Source: Notamacropus eugenii
Taxonomy: Eukaryota; Chordata; Mammalia; Diprotodontia; Macropodidae
Direction: 5' to 3'
DNA: 64,000 nucleotides
NCBI RefSeq assembly: GCF_028372415.1
Contig: NC_092878.1
Coordinates: 24,247,403 to 24,311,402 of the forward strand
Shown here: piece by piece, positions 10,886 to 20,615 of the stretch
Layout of the letters: each line of letters opens with the position of its first letter
How positions within the stretch are numbered: position 1 is the stretch's first letter
Position numbers and translations under genes: made by a program
Notes under the pieces: generated by a model
What the model was told of the DNA's origin: nothing
Database searches by the model: none
The model's input: the letters and a program-made list of their open reading frames with translations, nothing else

Positions 10886-11903
10886 TTTTCAACTGCAAGC
10901 CTAAGTCATTGATCTCCTCTTTCTCTATTTTATTTATGTAAGCATTCAGAGATATAAAACTTCCCCTAATAACTGCTTTTGCAGTGTCCCATAAGTTTTG
11001 GTATGTTGTCTCACTATTGTCATTCTCTTGAATGAAGTTGTTGATTGTTTCTATGATTTCTTCTTTAACCCAATCCTTCTTTAGAATTAGATTATTTAGT
11101 TTCCAATTGATTTTTGGTTTCTCTTTCCATGGCCTTTTATTACATGTAATTTTTATTGCATTATGATCTGAAAAGGATGCATTGATTATCTCTACCTTTC
11201 TGCACTGGATTGTGAGATTTTTATGTCCTAGTACATGGTCAATTTTTGTAAATGTTCCATGTACCGCTGAGAAAAAGGTATATTCCTTTCTATTCCCATT
11301 TAATTTTCTCCAAAGATCTATCATATCTACCTTATCCAGAGTTTTATTTACCTCCTTAACCTCTTTCTTGTTTATTTTGAGGTTGGATTTATCTAGTTCA
11401 GAGAGGGGGAGGTTGAGGTCCCCCACTAGTATAGTTTTGCTATCAATTTCTTCCTTCAACTCCCCCAACCTCTCCTCTAAGAATCTGGATGCTATACCAC
11501 TTGGAGCATACATGTTTAGTAATGATATTGCTTCATTGTCTATGGTGCCTTTTAGTAGGATATAGTTTCCATCCTTATCCCTTTTGATTAGATCTATTTC
11601 TGCTTTTGCTTTGTCTGAGATTAGGATTGCTACTCCTGCCTTTCTTACATGAGCTGAGGCACAATATATTCTGCTCCATCCTTTGACCTTTATCCTATGT
11701 GTATCCCCCCGTTTCAAATGTGTTTCTTGTAAGCAGCATATTGTTGGATTATGGCTTTTAATCCATTCTGCTATCCGTCTCCGTTTTATGGGAGAGTTCA
11801 TCCCATTCACATTCACAGTTATGATTACAATCTGTGTATTTCCCTCCACCCTCTTTCCCACCATTTGTGCTTTTAACTCTCCCGTCTCCCTTCCCCTCCT
11901 CAA
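10863..11903 (-). CDS. L1 ORF2, AP-endonuclease part
   Basis: The L1 endonuclease nicks the target DNA at TTTT/A-type sites to prime reverse transcription. From the first Met the frame has 346 codons, but homology to other L1 ORF2 proteins begins at the second Met (MVGKRVEGN, codon 14, position 11864), the better start. Catalytic motifs seen: VNVNGMN (30-36), CLQETHLK with Glu60, YAPSG (132-136), [11 protein letters not shown] (161-171), YTFFS (208-212), KIDHVLG (220-226) and SFSDHNAIK (244-251). The last codons ([10 protein letters not shown]) are read in the wrong frame after an A-run at 10884-10889 that has six bases. Five would give [13 protein letters not shown], as the plus-strand L1 at 61.2 kb reads. 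That run is the only break seen in ORF2. Confidence 0.95.
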   Translation of the reverse strand: MRRGRETGELKAQMVGKRVEGNTQIVIITVNVNGMNSPIKRRRIAEWIKSHNPTICCLQETHLKRGDTHRIKVKGWSRIYCASAHVRKAGVAILISDKAKAEIDLIKRDKDGNYILLKGTIDNEAISLLNMYAPSGIASRFLEERLGELKEEIDSKTILVGDLNLPLSELDKSNLKINKKEVKEVNKTLDKVDMIDLWRKLNGNRKEYTFFSAVHGTFTKIDHVLGHKNLTIQCRKVEIINASFSDHNAIKITCNKRPWKEKPKINWKLNNLILKKDWVKEEIIETINNFIQENDNSETTYQNLWDTAKAVIRGSFISLNAYINKIEKEEINDLGLQLKKARKRTN

Positions 11904-12429
11904 TAGTATTCACTTTTCTCCCCCTCCTCCTGCAGCCTTCCCCTCCTTCTTTTAGCCCCCCTCCCTTTTAGTCCCCTTTACTCTTATTGCTTCTTTCCTC
12001 CCTTTTAGCCACCCTCCCCTTTCTTCCCCTTTCCCCTCCTACTACCTATAGAGCTAGTTAGGATTATCTGCTTAAGATTATTGTTCCCTCCTTTGAACAA
12101 ATCAGATGAGAGTACCTCTCAAACAATGCTCATCTCCCTCCCCTCCTTCCCTCTACTATAGTTTTGTACTTCTTGCTGTGATATAATTTGCCATTTTCTG
12201 CTTCCCCCTTTCCACACCTCCTATTACATTCCCTTCTCATACTTAAATCATATTTTTGACATGACATCATTTACTTTATGCCCGTTCCCTCTACATATAT
12301 CCCTTTTATCATAATAGCTGCACAGTTCTCAAGATTAACAGGTATCATCTTCCCTTATAGGGAGGTAAACAGATTGCCCTAATTGAGTTGCAAGTTTTTG
12401 TTTTTGTTTTTTCCCCTCTGTTTACCTTT
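11904..12429 (-). other. L1 inter-ORF spacer
   Basis: About 530 nt (565 to the preferred ORF2 start) lie between the ORF1 stop and ORF2, far longer than the few tens of nt in human or mouse L1. On the sense strand it is purine-rich, with many GGGAGG/GGGGAAGG words at 11870-12240. The same kind of spacer (about 590 nt) occurs in the older L1 at 59720-60310. The part next to ORF1 resembles the stretch after the ORF1 end in the HAL1-like copy at 45.6-46.65 kb. Confidence 0.8.
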
Positions 12430-13611
12430 TTATGATTCTCTGGAGACCTGCATTTGAAGATCAAATTGTCTATTGAGTTCTGGTGTTTTGGTCAGGAAGC
12501 TCTGGAAATCCCTTATTTCGTTGAATGACTTTCTCCTTGCCTGAAATGTTATGCTGAACTTTGCTGGGTAGTTGATCCTTGGTTGGAGTCCCAACTCCTT
12601 TGCCTTACGGAATATTGGGTTCCAATTCTTTCGATCTTTTAATGTAGAAGCTGCAAGGTCCTGTGTGATCCTGACTGTGTGACCTTGATATTTAAATTGT
12701 TTCTTTCTGGCTGCTTGTAGTATTTTCTCCTTCACTTGATAGCTCTGGAATTTGGCAACTATATTTCTTGGGGTTTTGAGTTTGGGATCCCTTTCCGGTG
12801 GGGAACGGTGGATTCTTTCGATGACTATTTTGCCCTCTGAGTCTAGTACTTCTGGGCAGTTTTCCTTGATGATTTCCTGGAAGATATTGTCCAGACTCTT
12901 TTCTTCATCATGGGTTTCTGGCAGGCCAATAATTCTTAGATTTTCTCTCCTGGATCTATTTTCCAGGTCAGTTGTTTTTCCAATTAAATATTTTAGATTT
13001 TCTTCTATCTTTTCATTCTTTAGATTTTGTTTGACTGATTCTTGTTGCCTCATTGAGTCATTAGTTTCTACTTGCCCAATTCTAATCTTGATAGTATTGT
13101 TTTCTTCAGTTAGCTTTCGCATCTCCTTTTCCATCTGGCCAATTTTTCCCTTTAAGGAGCTATTTTCTCCATTTAATTTTTGTACTTCTTTTTCCATTCG
13201 ACCAATTTTCCCAGTTAGGTTTTGGGTTTCCTTTTCCATCTGATCAATTTTCCCTATTAGGTTTTGAGTTTCCTTTTCCGTTTGATTAACTCTTCCTTTT
13301 AGGGAATTATTCTCTCCAGTTAATTTTTGAACTTCCTTTTCCATTTCTTCAATTTTCTTTTTCAGATTGATGTTCTCATCAGTGAATTCTTTTTTTATAG
13401 TTTTAAAATCATTGGCCAGTTTTTCTTTTATATCCTTCTTCAGACGTTCCAGGTAATCTAGTTGTGCTTGCGAGAAATTCATAGTCCCATCTGAGGTTTC
13501 AGATGGAAGTGCAGTCTCAGCTCTGACCTCTTTGGTGTTTGTGTTTTGGTCCTTATCCCCATAGAAAGATTCTATGGTTTTTTCACTTTTCGTCTGCTTT
13601 TTCCGATTCAT
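12430..13611 (-). CDS. L1 ORF1 RNA-binding protein
   Basis: Intact 393-aa ORF1p, the trimeric nucleic-acid-binding protein that coats L1 RNA. Residues 1-45 are a basic, Ser/Thr-rich N-terminus. Residues 45-215 are a coiled coil built of repeated units (MEKEVQKL, TEKETQNL, MEKETQNL, MEKEMRKL, with GENNSLKG). Residues 222-310 form the RRM: RNP2-like LRIIGLPE at 225-232 and RNP1-like RNIVAKFQSY at 282-291. Residues 311-375 are the C-terminal domain with ITQDLAASTLKDRKNW, NYPAKFSITFQARRKSF and RDFQSFL. The start Met is the first in frame and matches L1 ORF1 beginnings. No frameshift or stop. The older copy at 58.7-59.7 kb has a shorter coiled coil. Confidence 0.97.
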   Translation of the reverse strand: MNRKKQTKSEKTIESFYGDKDQNTNTKEVRAETALPSETSDGTMNFSQAQLDYLERLKKDIKEKLANDFKTIKKEFTDENINLKKKIEEMEKEVQKLTGENNSLKGRVNQTEKETQNLIGKIDQMEKETQNLTGKIGRMEKEVQKLNGENSSLKGKIGQMEKEMRKLTEENNTIKIRIGQVETNDSMRQQESVKQNLKNEKIEENLKYLIGKTTDLENRSRRENLRIIGLPETHDEEKSLDNIFQEIIKENCPEVLDSEGKIVIERIHRSPPERDPKLKTPRNIVAKFQSYQVKEKILQAARKKQFKYQGHTVRITQDLAASTLKDRKNWNPIFRKAKELGLQPRINYPAKFSITFQARRKSFNEIRDFQSFLTKTPELNRQFDLQMQVSRES

Positions 13612-14572
13612 GATGTTGGCTGAGTGTTGTAGCTTTTGGTTCTTTCAGTCAGAAGATACAGATCTTTAAGTTGAGCTGATGTTTGTCTAGGCTAAAAGCA
13701 GGCTTTTTTTTTTGTTGTTGTTGTTGTTGTTGTTGTTGTTTCCCAGATCAACCCTGGGGTTAGCTTGATAGGTGTGTGGGAGGTGTGGTCTGGTCTCAGG
13801 CTATCTCCTCAGCTGGCCTGAGGCAAAGGCAAGGTCCGGGGATGGTGATCCCAGCTTCCCTATTGTCTTCCCTTTCCCCTGGAGGGCTGGGGCAGGCCTA
13901 GAGGCTAATGCGTGTTCCCGCCCCTCCTGGGGCTCGTCTCCCGGGCTGAGGCTTGCTTGGGTCTCAGTGCGAATTTTTCTCTGCCCTGGGTCGTCTGTCC
14001 CTCCAGATAGCCTCCACCACGGTAGGAAGAATCCCCCTTTGCCACCTCTCCAGCCTCTGGTGTTATGAGACCACCCGCCCCCTTCTGCTGCTCCCACTGA
14101 TCCAGGATCAATCTGGGGAAGAATTTTATGGTTCCCTCACGGTCATCGGGGGGGAGGGGAGAGCACTTACTGATCACTCCGGCATCCCAGCTCCTGGATG
14201 TTCAAGTAGTGACCCACTGAAGTCCCGTCTTTAGGCTGAAGATTTCAAAGGCTGTTGCGCTGATATCGTTGGCTCGGCCTGGCTTATCTCCTGCTCCGCT
14301 GGTCTCGCCCGACACTCTCGGGCCCCTCGGGTCACCTCCGCCCTGTCGCGCCTACCGCGCTGCGCTGTGCGCCGGGGTCTTACCCCCGCGGAACAGATCC
14401 CTCCCGTGGACCTTCCAGTCCAGCCTGGGCTCCGAATCTGTCAAAGTCCGTCTCCCACTGGATTCTACACCTCCAAAGTCTGGTCAGACTCTCCCCCCAG
14501 AGATATCCAAAGGAGTTTTTCCAGGAGCTTAGGTGAGTCGTTGCTTTCGCTCCGCCATCTTGGCTCCGCCTC
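13612..14572 (-). promoter_or_regulatory. L1 5' UTR / internal promoter, CpG-rich
   Basis: About 960 nt, GC-rich and full of CpG (for example at 14260-14400) in an otherwise AT-rich window. The first 20 nt contain CCAAGATGGCGG, a YY1-type site placed as in the human L1 promoter. It shares layout with the 5' UTR at 57577-58714: the start block, then an internal block (about 14160-14200 here) ending in GTAAGTGCTCTC. Promoter function is inferred from family knowledge; initiation sites cannot be read from sequence. Short frames on both strands (98 codons at 13772-14068 + and at 13801-14097 -) are unproven. Confidence 0.85.
13703..13741 (-). repeat. (CAA)n microsatellite in L1 5' UTR
   Basis: A T10 run followed by nine TTG units on the plus strand ((CAA)n then A-run on the L1 sense strand), about 90 nt upstream of ORF1. 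Confidence 0.9.
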
Positions 14573-14587
14573 TGTCTCACCTTTTTA
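14573..14587. repeat. Target-site duplication, L1 5' side
   Basis: TGTCTCACCTTTTTA, identical to 7570-7584. It lies directly against the first base of the L1 5' UTR, showing that the element is not 5'-truncated. Confidence 0.95.
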
Positions 14588-16050
14588 GAGACAGAGGAAA
14601 GGAAGGTTTGTGGGCTTGGTGATTACGTTGTCTCATTACCCATCACTCTCCCCTCTCTTGGGCTGTCCACATATCAGATTTCTGTGTCATGCCACAATAG
14701 AGTCCTGGAGAGCACAGGGCTGGGCAGATGGAGAGAAGGGGAAGGACACTCATGATGGGGCATACTCTCTAACACTTCAATCTGGCCCTGAGCTTTTGTG
14801 TATGGATTTCAAGATGGAGGGCAAACTCTTCTCTGCCAACTTTTCTCTCCAAGAAATCCGCCCCCCCACAAAAAGTCCAGAAAAATCTAGGTTCAAAGAT
14901 GTCGTAAGACTGGTGAACTCTGAGACACCTGCTTGAATCTCTGATCTCCACAGCTCACAATGCTGGGGGAAAGGTATGAGATTTGCTTGTTTTTAATTTA
15001 TTCAGCTTTGAGAATTTTCTTCATTCAGCTGAATGAAGTTGGTATTTTACATCAGTCTGAAAATCAGTGAATGTCATCTGAATTCAGCATGGAGGAGTTA
15101 ATTGGAGAAATTGGAGAAAGGAAGGCAGTTGGGGGAACTGGATAATTTTCTCATCCTTTTAACCTATTTGTTTACACTGTGACTTCTCACAACTTCAGAT
15201 GCATTTATCCTTAAATGCTATCTCACCAAAAGTATTTTAAAATATCACTTAAATTATTTTTCAGCCTCCTATATGATTACTTCCCTTTACTAATTCAGGT
15301 ATATGGACCTATGTTTTTCACATATATTAAAATTTTTACTTGCCCATATGGTATCATTGAAAAGCAGTGATGTAGGAGTCTGGGGACCTAAATTCCAGTG
15401 CTGTCCATGACACTAAGTATCTAGGTAACTCTGACCAACTTACATTAATTTTTTTTTGTGGAAAATGAGTTTTTTTGGGTTTTTTATGTGTGGCAAGGGT
15501 AGAGAGAACCAAATGATCTCAAGGGCTCAAGGGTCTTAAATTGAATAATCCTTTAAGGTCAAAAGATAGTTCCATTTTCCCTAGGCCATCCATGGGCCCA
15601 GAAATGAGTGTAGAAGCCAGTATGCCAAAGCATAGCTGCTCCCCCTTTAAGGATGGGGTGATTGAGTGTTCAAAGTAGCCTTGAGTCACAGCAGAGATTC
15701 CTAAAATAGTGAAACAGTGAACAGGCCGTTGTATCATGATGACCTAGTGGTAATGAAACACATGCAACCTCAAGTGGGACAGCAAACTGCCTTTGGGGAT
15801 GATTGGTGTACGTCATATAAGGTAATATACCTAACATGCTTTTCAACGCTTATATGGGTCTAATGCATAGAATATTGTATGTAATCCAACAATGTTGTCT
15901 AATGTATACCTGAAAATTATATAAAGGAACCCAGTATAATCTTCAGGTTGGAAGAAGACTAGGATCTAGATCTATTATTTTGTTGCTTTAGGGAACTTCT
16001 AAATGAGGAAAATCTCTTTACCATCATGTATTGTCACCTTATCTGCAACT
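14588..16050. other. Unassigned stretch right of the L1
   Basis: About 1.46 kb with no recognised exon. A 108-codon frame (14610-14936 +) and a 72-codon frame (15519-15737 -) have no recognisable domain. 15340-15460 is weakly MIR-like. Nothing else stands out. Confidence 0.5.
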
Positions 16051-16195
16051 TGTCATCTTAGAAAGTTATCTCTCAGATCCCAGGATTCTAAGAGTTTAAG
16101 GGACTTGTCCAGGATCATATGACCAATAGGTGTCAGAAGTAGGTTTGGAACTCCCATTTTTTGCTATCTTGCCTCTTTCCTACCATTGGGTAGAA
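16051..16195 (-). mobile_element. CORE-SINE/MIR relic
   Basis: Plus strand has 'gagtttaagggacttgtccaggatcatatgaccaataggtgtcagaagtaggtttggaactc', the complement of a MIR core and tRNA-side segment, diverged by many substitutions. Confidence 0.65.
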
Positions 16196-16609
16196 ATTTC
16201 CTTAGCAGTAACTTCATAAGGTGCCTGAGTCACTATTAAACCTATCACAGATCCTACAAAAGGCCTTGTGTCTTGGGAGCTCCTTTCCCTCCCAACACTG
16301 AAGATCACTTGTCCTAGTTACATTTTGTGAACCTTATCCTGAGCACAAAATTACTTGCTTCCTCTCTAAGAAGAACTGATGGTCACCTTTTGGGAACCAC
16401 ATTATTAAATTTCTAAGTTCCCCTGGGCTGAAGTTGATGAGCAAAAGAGAAAAGAAAGATCCTCAATATGACCCCAAAGATGTCTCTGATGGAAGGGTTA
16501 CATTTTAATCATGTTATTCCTTTTTTATTTCTATCTTTCATCTCCAACCTACTTCCTTTTCCTGCTCTCTGAATGTCGAATGTATGCATGATTGTGTGCA
16601 TGTATGTAT

Positions 16610-16656
<47 letters not shown>

Positions 16657-17071
16657 GAGCTGGCAGACTGGAAGTTCTGAAATGTGTTGGAAAAAAGAAA
16701 ATACCCCTGGTAATGACAGCTTGGGTAGGATGGAATTCTCTTCTTGAGTGGCATAGAGGAGGAGCCATGTTCTATCTTGAAGGAGATGTATGTGTAATTA
16801 TCATCCCAGTGGTAAATAAAAATACTCCACTGTGGTTTAGGAAAGGGAGTCTTATAGCACTGGACCTTCATGTAGGAACAATCTCTAGGCTGTCTGATGG
16901 TCTTCCTCAATTTTCAGATTGGCTGCTGAAATTTGAACTTGACCTCAGAAAGTGGTGTACCCTTTGCGTATGTGAACTCTTAATGTGTGTGGTCAGATTT
17001 CCAGTGTAATTTGTTTTTATTTTCTTCTTTACATCAAAGACTAGACATTTCATAACTGCTCTGCATCAGTA
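16196..17071. other. Unassigned stretch with (TG)n
   Basis: Contains a (TG)n microsatellite of about 20 units at 16612-16651. The HTHTHT frames come from it. Otherwise unassigned. Confidence 0.6.
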
Positions 17072-17140
17072 ATCTAGAGGCAGAGGGATGGACTAAATGA
17101 CCTTTGAGGTCCCTTTCGCCTATAGATGATATGAATCTTA
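17072..17140 (+). mobile_element. CORE-SINE tail fragment
   Basis: 'ggatggactaaatgacctttgaggtccctttcgcc' matches the common marsupial CORE-SINE tail 'ggactagatgacctctaaggtcccttccagctc'. Only the tail is recognisable. Confidence 0.5.
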
Positions 17141-17624
17141 TTTTTGCTCATACAGTATTTGTATGAATATCCTCCCCTTACTATTACAAACCCTCTTTCT
17201 TTTTTTGTTTTCTTTTGTTTTTTTTTGCTGTGTGTGTATATGTATGTGGGGGGATTGTTGGTGACATTGTCCTTTCTGTACCACGATGGCACTTTGGGTA
17301 GTAACATTTTTCCTCCTTGCAAACCATGTTCAGCTTAGTTATACAATCCAATATGTTCCTTATTTTTGCTCAGAGTTCTAGGATTTGGGGCAATCAGGAG
17401 GCCTGACTGCTTTCTTTCTTTCTCTTCCATTCAAACCTGTCAAATTCTGCATTCTGAAGGTCATTAGTTATTTAGCACAGCCTCAGAAAACAACATTATT
17501 CCAGGACCATTTAAGTAAGGCAGATATTAAAAAATCATGTCCTTTTCATTCATCTATCTTGATTTCAACAATCCTTGCCTTTGAACTTTGACTATCCACT
17601 TATGTTTCCTTAGAGAGCAAATAA

Positions 17625-17788
17625 AGAAGATTGGGCTAGATGATACCTATGTAGCTTCTTTCTCCTCTTAATCATACTATAATTCATTTACTCTCCATTA
17701 TCCTCAGTTTCCCCATGTATAAAATGGGGTTATAATAATACCTGCCTCATAGGATTATTGTGAGGAAAGCAATAGTGAATCACACAAA
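17625..17788 (+). mobile_element. MIR/CORE-SINE fragments
   Basis: A tail-like 'ttgggctagatgatacc' is followed by 'cctcagtttccccatgtataaaatggggttataataatacctgcctcataggattattgtgagg', a clear MIR core to 3' segment on the plus strand. Confidence 0.75.
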
Positions 17789-18720
17789 AGCATTTATTAA
17801 GCTCCTATTTGCCTGTCATGATACCTGGTGCTGGAGATAGACACCCAAAGGGCATCTTCTTTCCTCAAGGCACTTACATTCTACTGGTGAAGAAGCAACC
17901 TGTAGCTAGAAAACAAAATATATATTATGTCATTTAGAGGGCAAGAACAATGTCAATTATGAGATCCAATTGGGCTTCCTGTAGAAGAAATCGTTTGAGT
18001 GGTGGTTTGAAGGAAGTGAAGCGTTGCATTAGGTAAAGCTGAGGGAGGAGGTTTTTTGTTTTTTTTAAGTGTTGGTAACAGCCTAGGAAAAAGCATAGAG
18101 CTGGGAGACCAAGTATTGTGCACAGGGAACAGGAGAAGCTTCAGTTTTCCTGAACCAAAAAGTGCATAGAAGACAATACTGTTTAACAAGATTGGAAAGG
18201 AAGGTTGGAGGCAGGATATGAAGGGTGTGGAAAGTCAAACAAAGAAGTTTGTGTTTTATCCTAGAGAAAAGAGGGAATCATCGGAGTTTCCTGGAACAGG
18301 GGAGTTGGCATGGTCAGACCTGAACTTCAGGCATTAAAATTTAACAATAGCGTGAAAGATCAGAGAGAGGGAAAGAATTGAGCCCATGTAGGAGACTGTT
18401 ATAACAATCTGGACAAGAGTTGTGTAGACCCTGAATCAGTATGTTTGTGGTATGAGTGAGTGAAGGTCAAATTTGAGAAATATTGTGGAGGTAGAATCAA
18501 CAAGACATCACAACTCATTGGAGGTGAGGAGTAAAAAAGAAAAAAAGAATTGAGGTTGCCAACGTGGGTAACTGGAAAGATGATGATACCCTCAAAAGAA
18601 ATGAGAATGGAGAAGAGATTGGATACCTTGATCTAGGGACCATCTATGAAGAAGTCATAGTTAAATCCATGGGAAATTATGAGAAAATGAAGAGAAAATA
18701 TATAGAAAGACAGATAATAG
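17789..18720 (-). mobile_element. L2 LINE, 3' end through RT region
   Basis: The plus strand begins with the antisense L2 3' end ('aaaagcatttattaagctcctatttgcctgtcatgatacctggtgctgg'). It continues through 'cacttacattctactggtg', 'gtttgaaggaag', 'gtttgtgttttatcctagag' and 'gtaggagactgttataacaatctggac' into the RT-coding part near 18600-18720. About 930 bp of a co-linear, decayed L2, broken by stops and indels. Confidence 0.75.
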
Positions 18721-18782
18721 GGTTCATGACAGAACATCGGAGCACATATCCAGTGTTCTCTGATTTATTTTAACAATGTTTT

Positions 18783-19025
18783 CTATTTTCTGTTATTATT
18801 ATTAACTATCATAATTAGCATTTATGTTGCTCTTTAAGGCTTTATTATCACATAGATCCCTACAAACTTGTGAAGTAGGCACATCTTTTTGCGGATGAAG
18901 AAGCTGAGGCAGAGAGACCTTAAATGACCTGCCCACAGTGTCTGAGGTAGGATTTAAACTCAGATTTTCTTAACTCCAAGGCTATCCACTTTACCACTCA
19001 TTTTACCACCTAATTGCCTATAGAG
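18783..19025 (-). mobile_element. MIR-type SINE
   Basis: Plus strand reads 'ttattattattaactatcataattagcatttatgttgctctttaagg', then 'gatgaagaagctgaggcagagagacc', then 'tctgaggtaggatttaaactcag...cacctaattgcc': a full-length MIR-type SINE in reverse, from 3' tail to tRNA-like head. Confidence 0.85.
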
Positions 19026-19344
19026 AAGGACCTGGGTCTTTAAAAGATCTCCTTTCTTGGGTAAGTAGCTTCTAGTTGTCAGAGATTTTCATCAGGGTAA
19101 GAGAAGCTGCCATCTGTCATTTTCATAGACTCGTGGCAGTCAGGAAGGCTAGAAGGGAGCAAGGTTCTGCTTGAAGTGCTCTGAATTACTATTGACTTCT
19201 CTGCACCACTCCTCTCTGGTTTGTTAAAGAGGAAAAAATGCCAACAAAACTTCCTAAGAAAATAGGTTAGAGAAAGTAGATTACTGAGGGGAGAAATGTT
19301 ATCCTTTCCTCAGGGCATTTTGTGGAATAGGATAAGAAAACATC

Positions 19345-19590
19345 TGAAGCATAATAATAGCATTTCTATAATGCTTTAAGTTTTGCAAAGCACTTTGCAA
19401 TTATTATGTCATTTTCTCCACACAACAACCCTGAGAGGTACGTGTTATTATCATCCCCATCTGACAGGGGCATTTACTATCCCTTTTGTCTGAAACAGTC
19501 CAAGATTGAGTGATTTGCCCAAGATTACACAACTAGTAAGTGTCTAAGATTGTATATGAAGTTAGACCTTCCTGACTCTACCTATGCTTT
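19345..19590 (-). mobile_element. MIR-type SINE
   Basis: Starts 'taataatagcatttctataatgctttaagttttgcaaagcac', passes through 'acaacaaccctgagaggtacgtgttattatcatcccc' and ends in 'acacaactagtaagtgtctaag...gaccttcctgactc'. Full-length, reverse orientation. Confidence 0.88.
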
Positions 19591-20089
19591 CACCCAGAAG
19601 TCTTGAGGGGGATTGATTAATTGGCTTATTTTTAATAAAATATATATTGATTGCTTTTGCTTTAATCTCACCTTCGTTTCTGAATTTATCCATCTTTCTC
19701 CTCTACCTCTATCTCTTATAACAGAAAAATTTACAAAAGTGGAAAAGATTTCAGTAAAATTAGTCAACATGTCAGTTGAGTCCGAAAGTATATACCATGT
19801 TTCACACTCATATTTCCCCCACCTACACAAAGAAGGGAAGGAGTTACATTTTCTTTCCTCTTCTCCAAGGCCAAGCTTGGTCATTTTAAGGTTAAATAAA
19901 TTCTTATAGTTCCTTCCATTATAAGGAGTCCTTGAACTCTGATCAATGCAGAGATCAACCATAATTCCAGAGGACAGATGATGGGACATGCTACCTACTC
20001 TTTGACTGAAAGGGGATAGACTCAACATGGTGAATGAGATGTATATTTTTAGGCAAGGCAACAGTGGGTATCAGCTTTGCTTTCCTATG
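19591..20089. other. Unassigned stretch
   Basis: About 500 bp without a recognised element. A 159-codon minus frame (19582-20061) and its 98-codon plus-strand counterpart have no recognisable domain, and the former overlaps the SINE. Confidence 0.5.
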
Positions 20090-20143
20090 CTTATGCAATA
20101 TTAATAATGCAATGTCCTTTCATAGCACTTTGAGGTTTTGCTC
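20090..20143 (-). mobile_element. MIR-type SINE, outer piece 1
   Basis: 'attaataatgcaatgtcctttcatagcactttgaggttttgct' is the start (antisense) of a MIR-type SINE whose remainder lies at 20399-20615, after an inserted Mar-1-type SINE. Confidence 0.75.
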
Positions 20144-20398
20144 TTGTTGGTAAGTTTTTTAATCATGTATGGCTTTTTGTGACCCCATTTGGAGTTTTCT
20201 TGGAAAAAATATTGGAGTACTTTGTCATTTCCTTCTCCTGCTCATTTTTACAGATGAGGAAACTAAGGGAAAACAGGGTTAAGTGACTTGCCCAGGGTCT
20301 CACAGCTAGTAAGTATCCAAGGCCATATTTGAACTCAGGAAGATGAGTCTTCCTGACTCCAGATCTTGCACTCTGTCCACTGTGCCACCTAGCTGCCC
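20144..20398 (-). mobile_element. Mar-1-type CORE-SINE inserted in a MIR
   Basis: Reverse copy running from the Bov-B/RTE-like 3' end through 'gatgaggaaactaaggg', 'gtgacttgcccagggtctcacagctagtaag' to the tRNA head 'ccacctagctgccc'. A near-duplication of host sequence flanks it: 'tttgaggttttgctc' before and 'tctgaggtttgct' after. Confidence 0.92.
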
Positions 20399-20615
20399 TC
20401 TGAGGTTTGCTAAGTGTTTTTCTTATAATATCTCATGTGATACTTATAACCCTGAGAGGCAAGTGCTATTATATTCTCATTCTATAGATGAGAAAACTGA
20501 GAATACATGAGATTAACTGTGGTATGGATCACATAGGTAGTATCTAAGGTATCATATGAACTCAGGTCTTCCTCATACTGAATTCATTACCGTATCCATT
20601 CCACCATCTAGTGCT
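20399..20615 (-). mobile_element. MIR-type SINE, outer piece 2
   Basis: Continues the element begun at 20090: 'ctcatgtgatacttataaccctgagaggcaagtgctattatattctcattctatagatgagaaaactgag' to 'ccaccatctagtgc'. Confidence 0.85.

Larger units (their letters stand above)
7585..14572 (-). mobile_element. Full-length LINE-1 retrotransposon
   Basis: A complete L1 of about 6990 bp in reverse orientation. In element order: a 5' UTR of about 960 bp beginning GAGGCGGAGCCAAGATGGCG, ORF1 (13611-12430), an unusually long spacer, ORF2 endonuclease and RT halves (about 11864-8012), a short 3' UTR and an A-rich tail. Perfect 15-bp target-site duplications flank it, so it is a single full-length insertion with neither end lost. 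The flank matches the L1 endonuclease preference: the duplication ends TTTTT|A on the nicked strand. CpGs in the 5' UTR are still plentiful, ORF1 is intact and ORF2 has one frameshift, so the insertion is young relative to the other L1 copies here. Confidence 0.97.

Noticed and set aside
16509-16910. 133-codon minus-strand frame
   Set aside because: Its core is the His-Thr translation of the (TG)n repeat; the flanks show no recognisable domain or splice sites.
19582-20061. 159-codon minus-strand frame
   Set aside because: Overlaps a MIR-type SINE at its end and has no recognisable domain; most likely chance.
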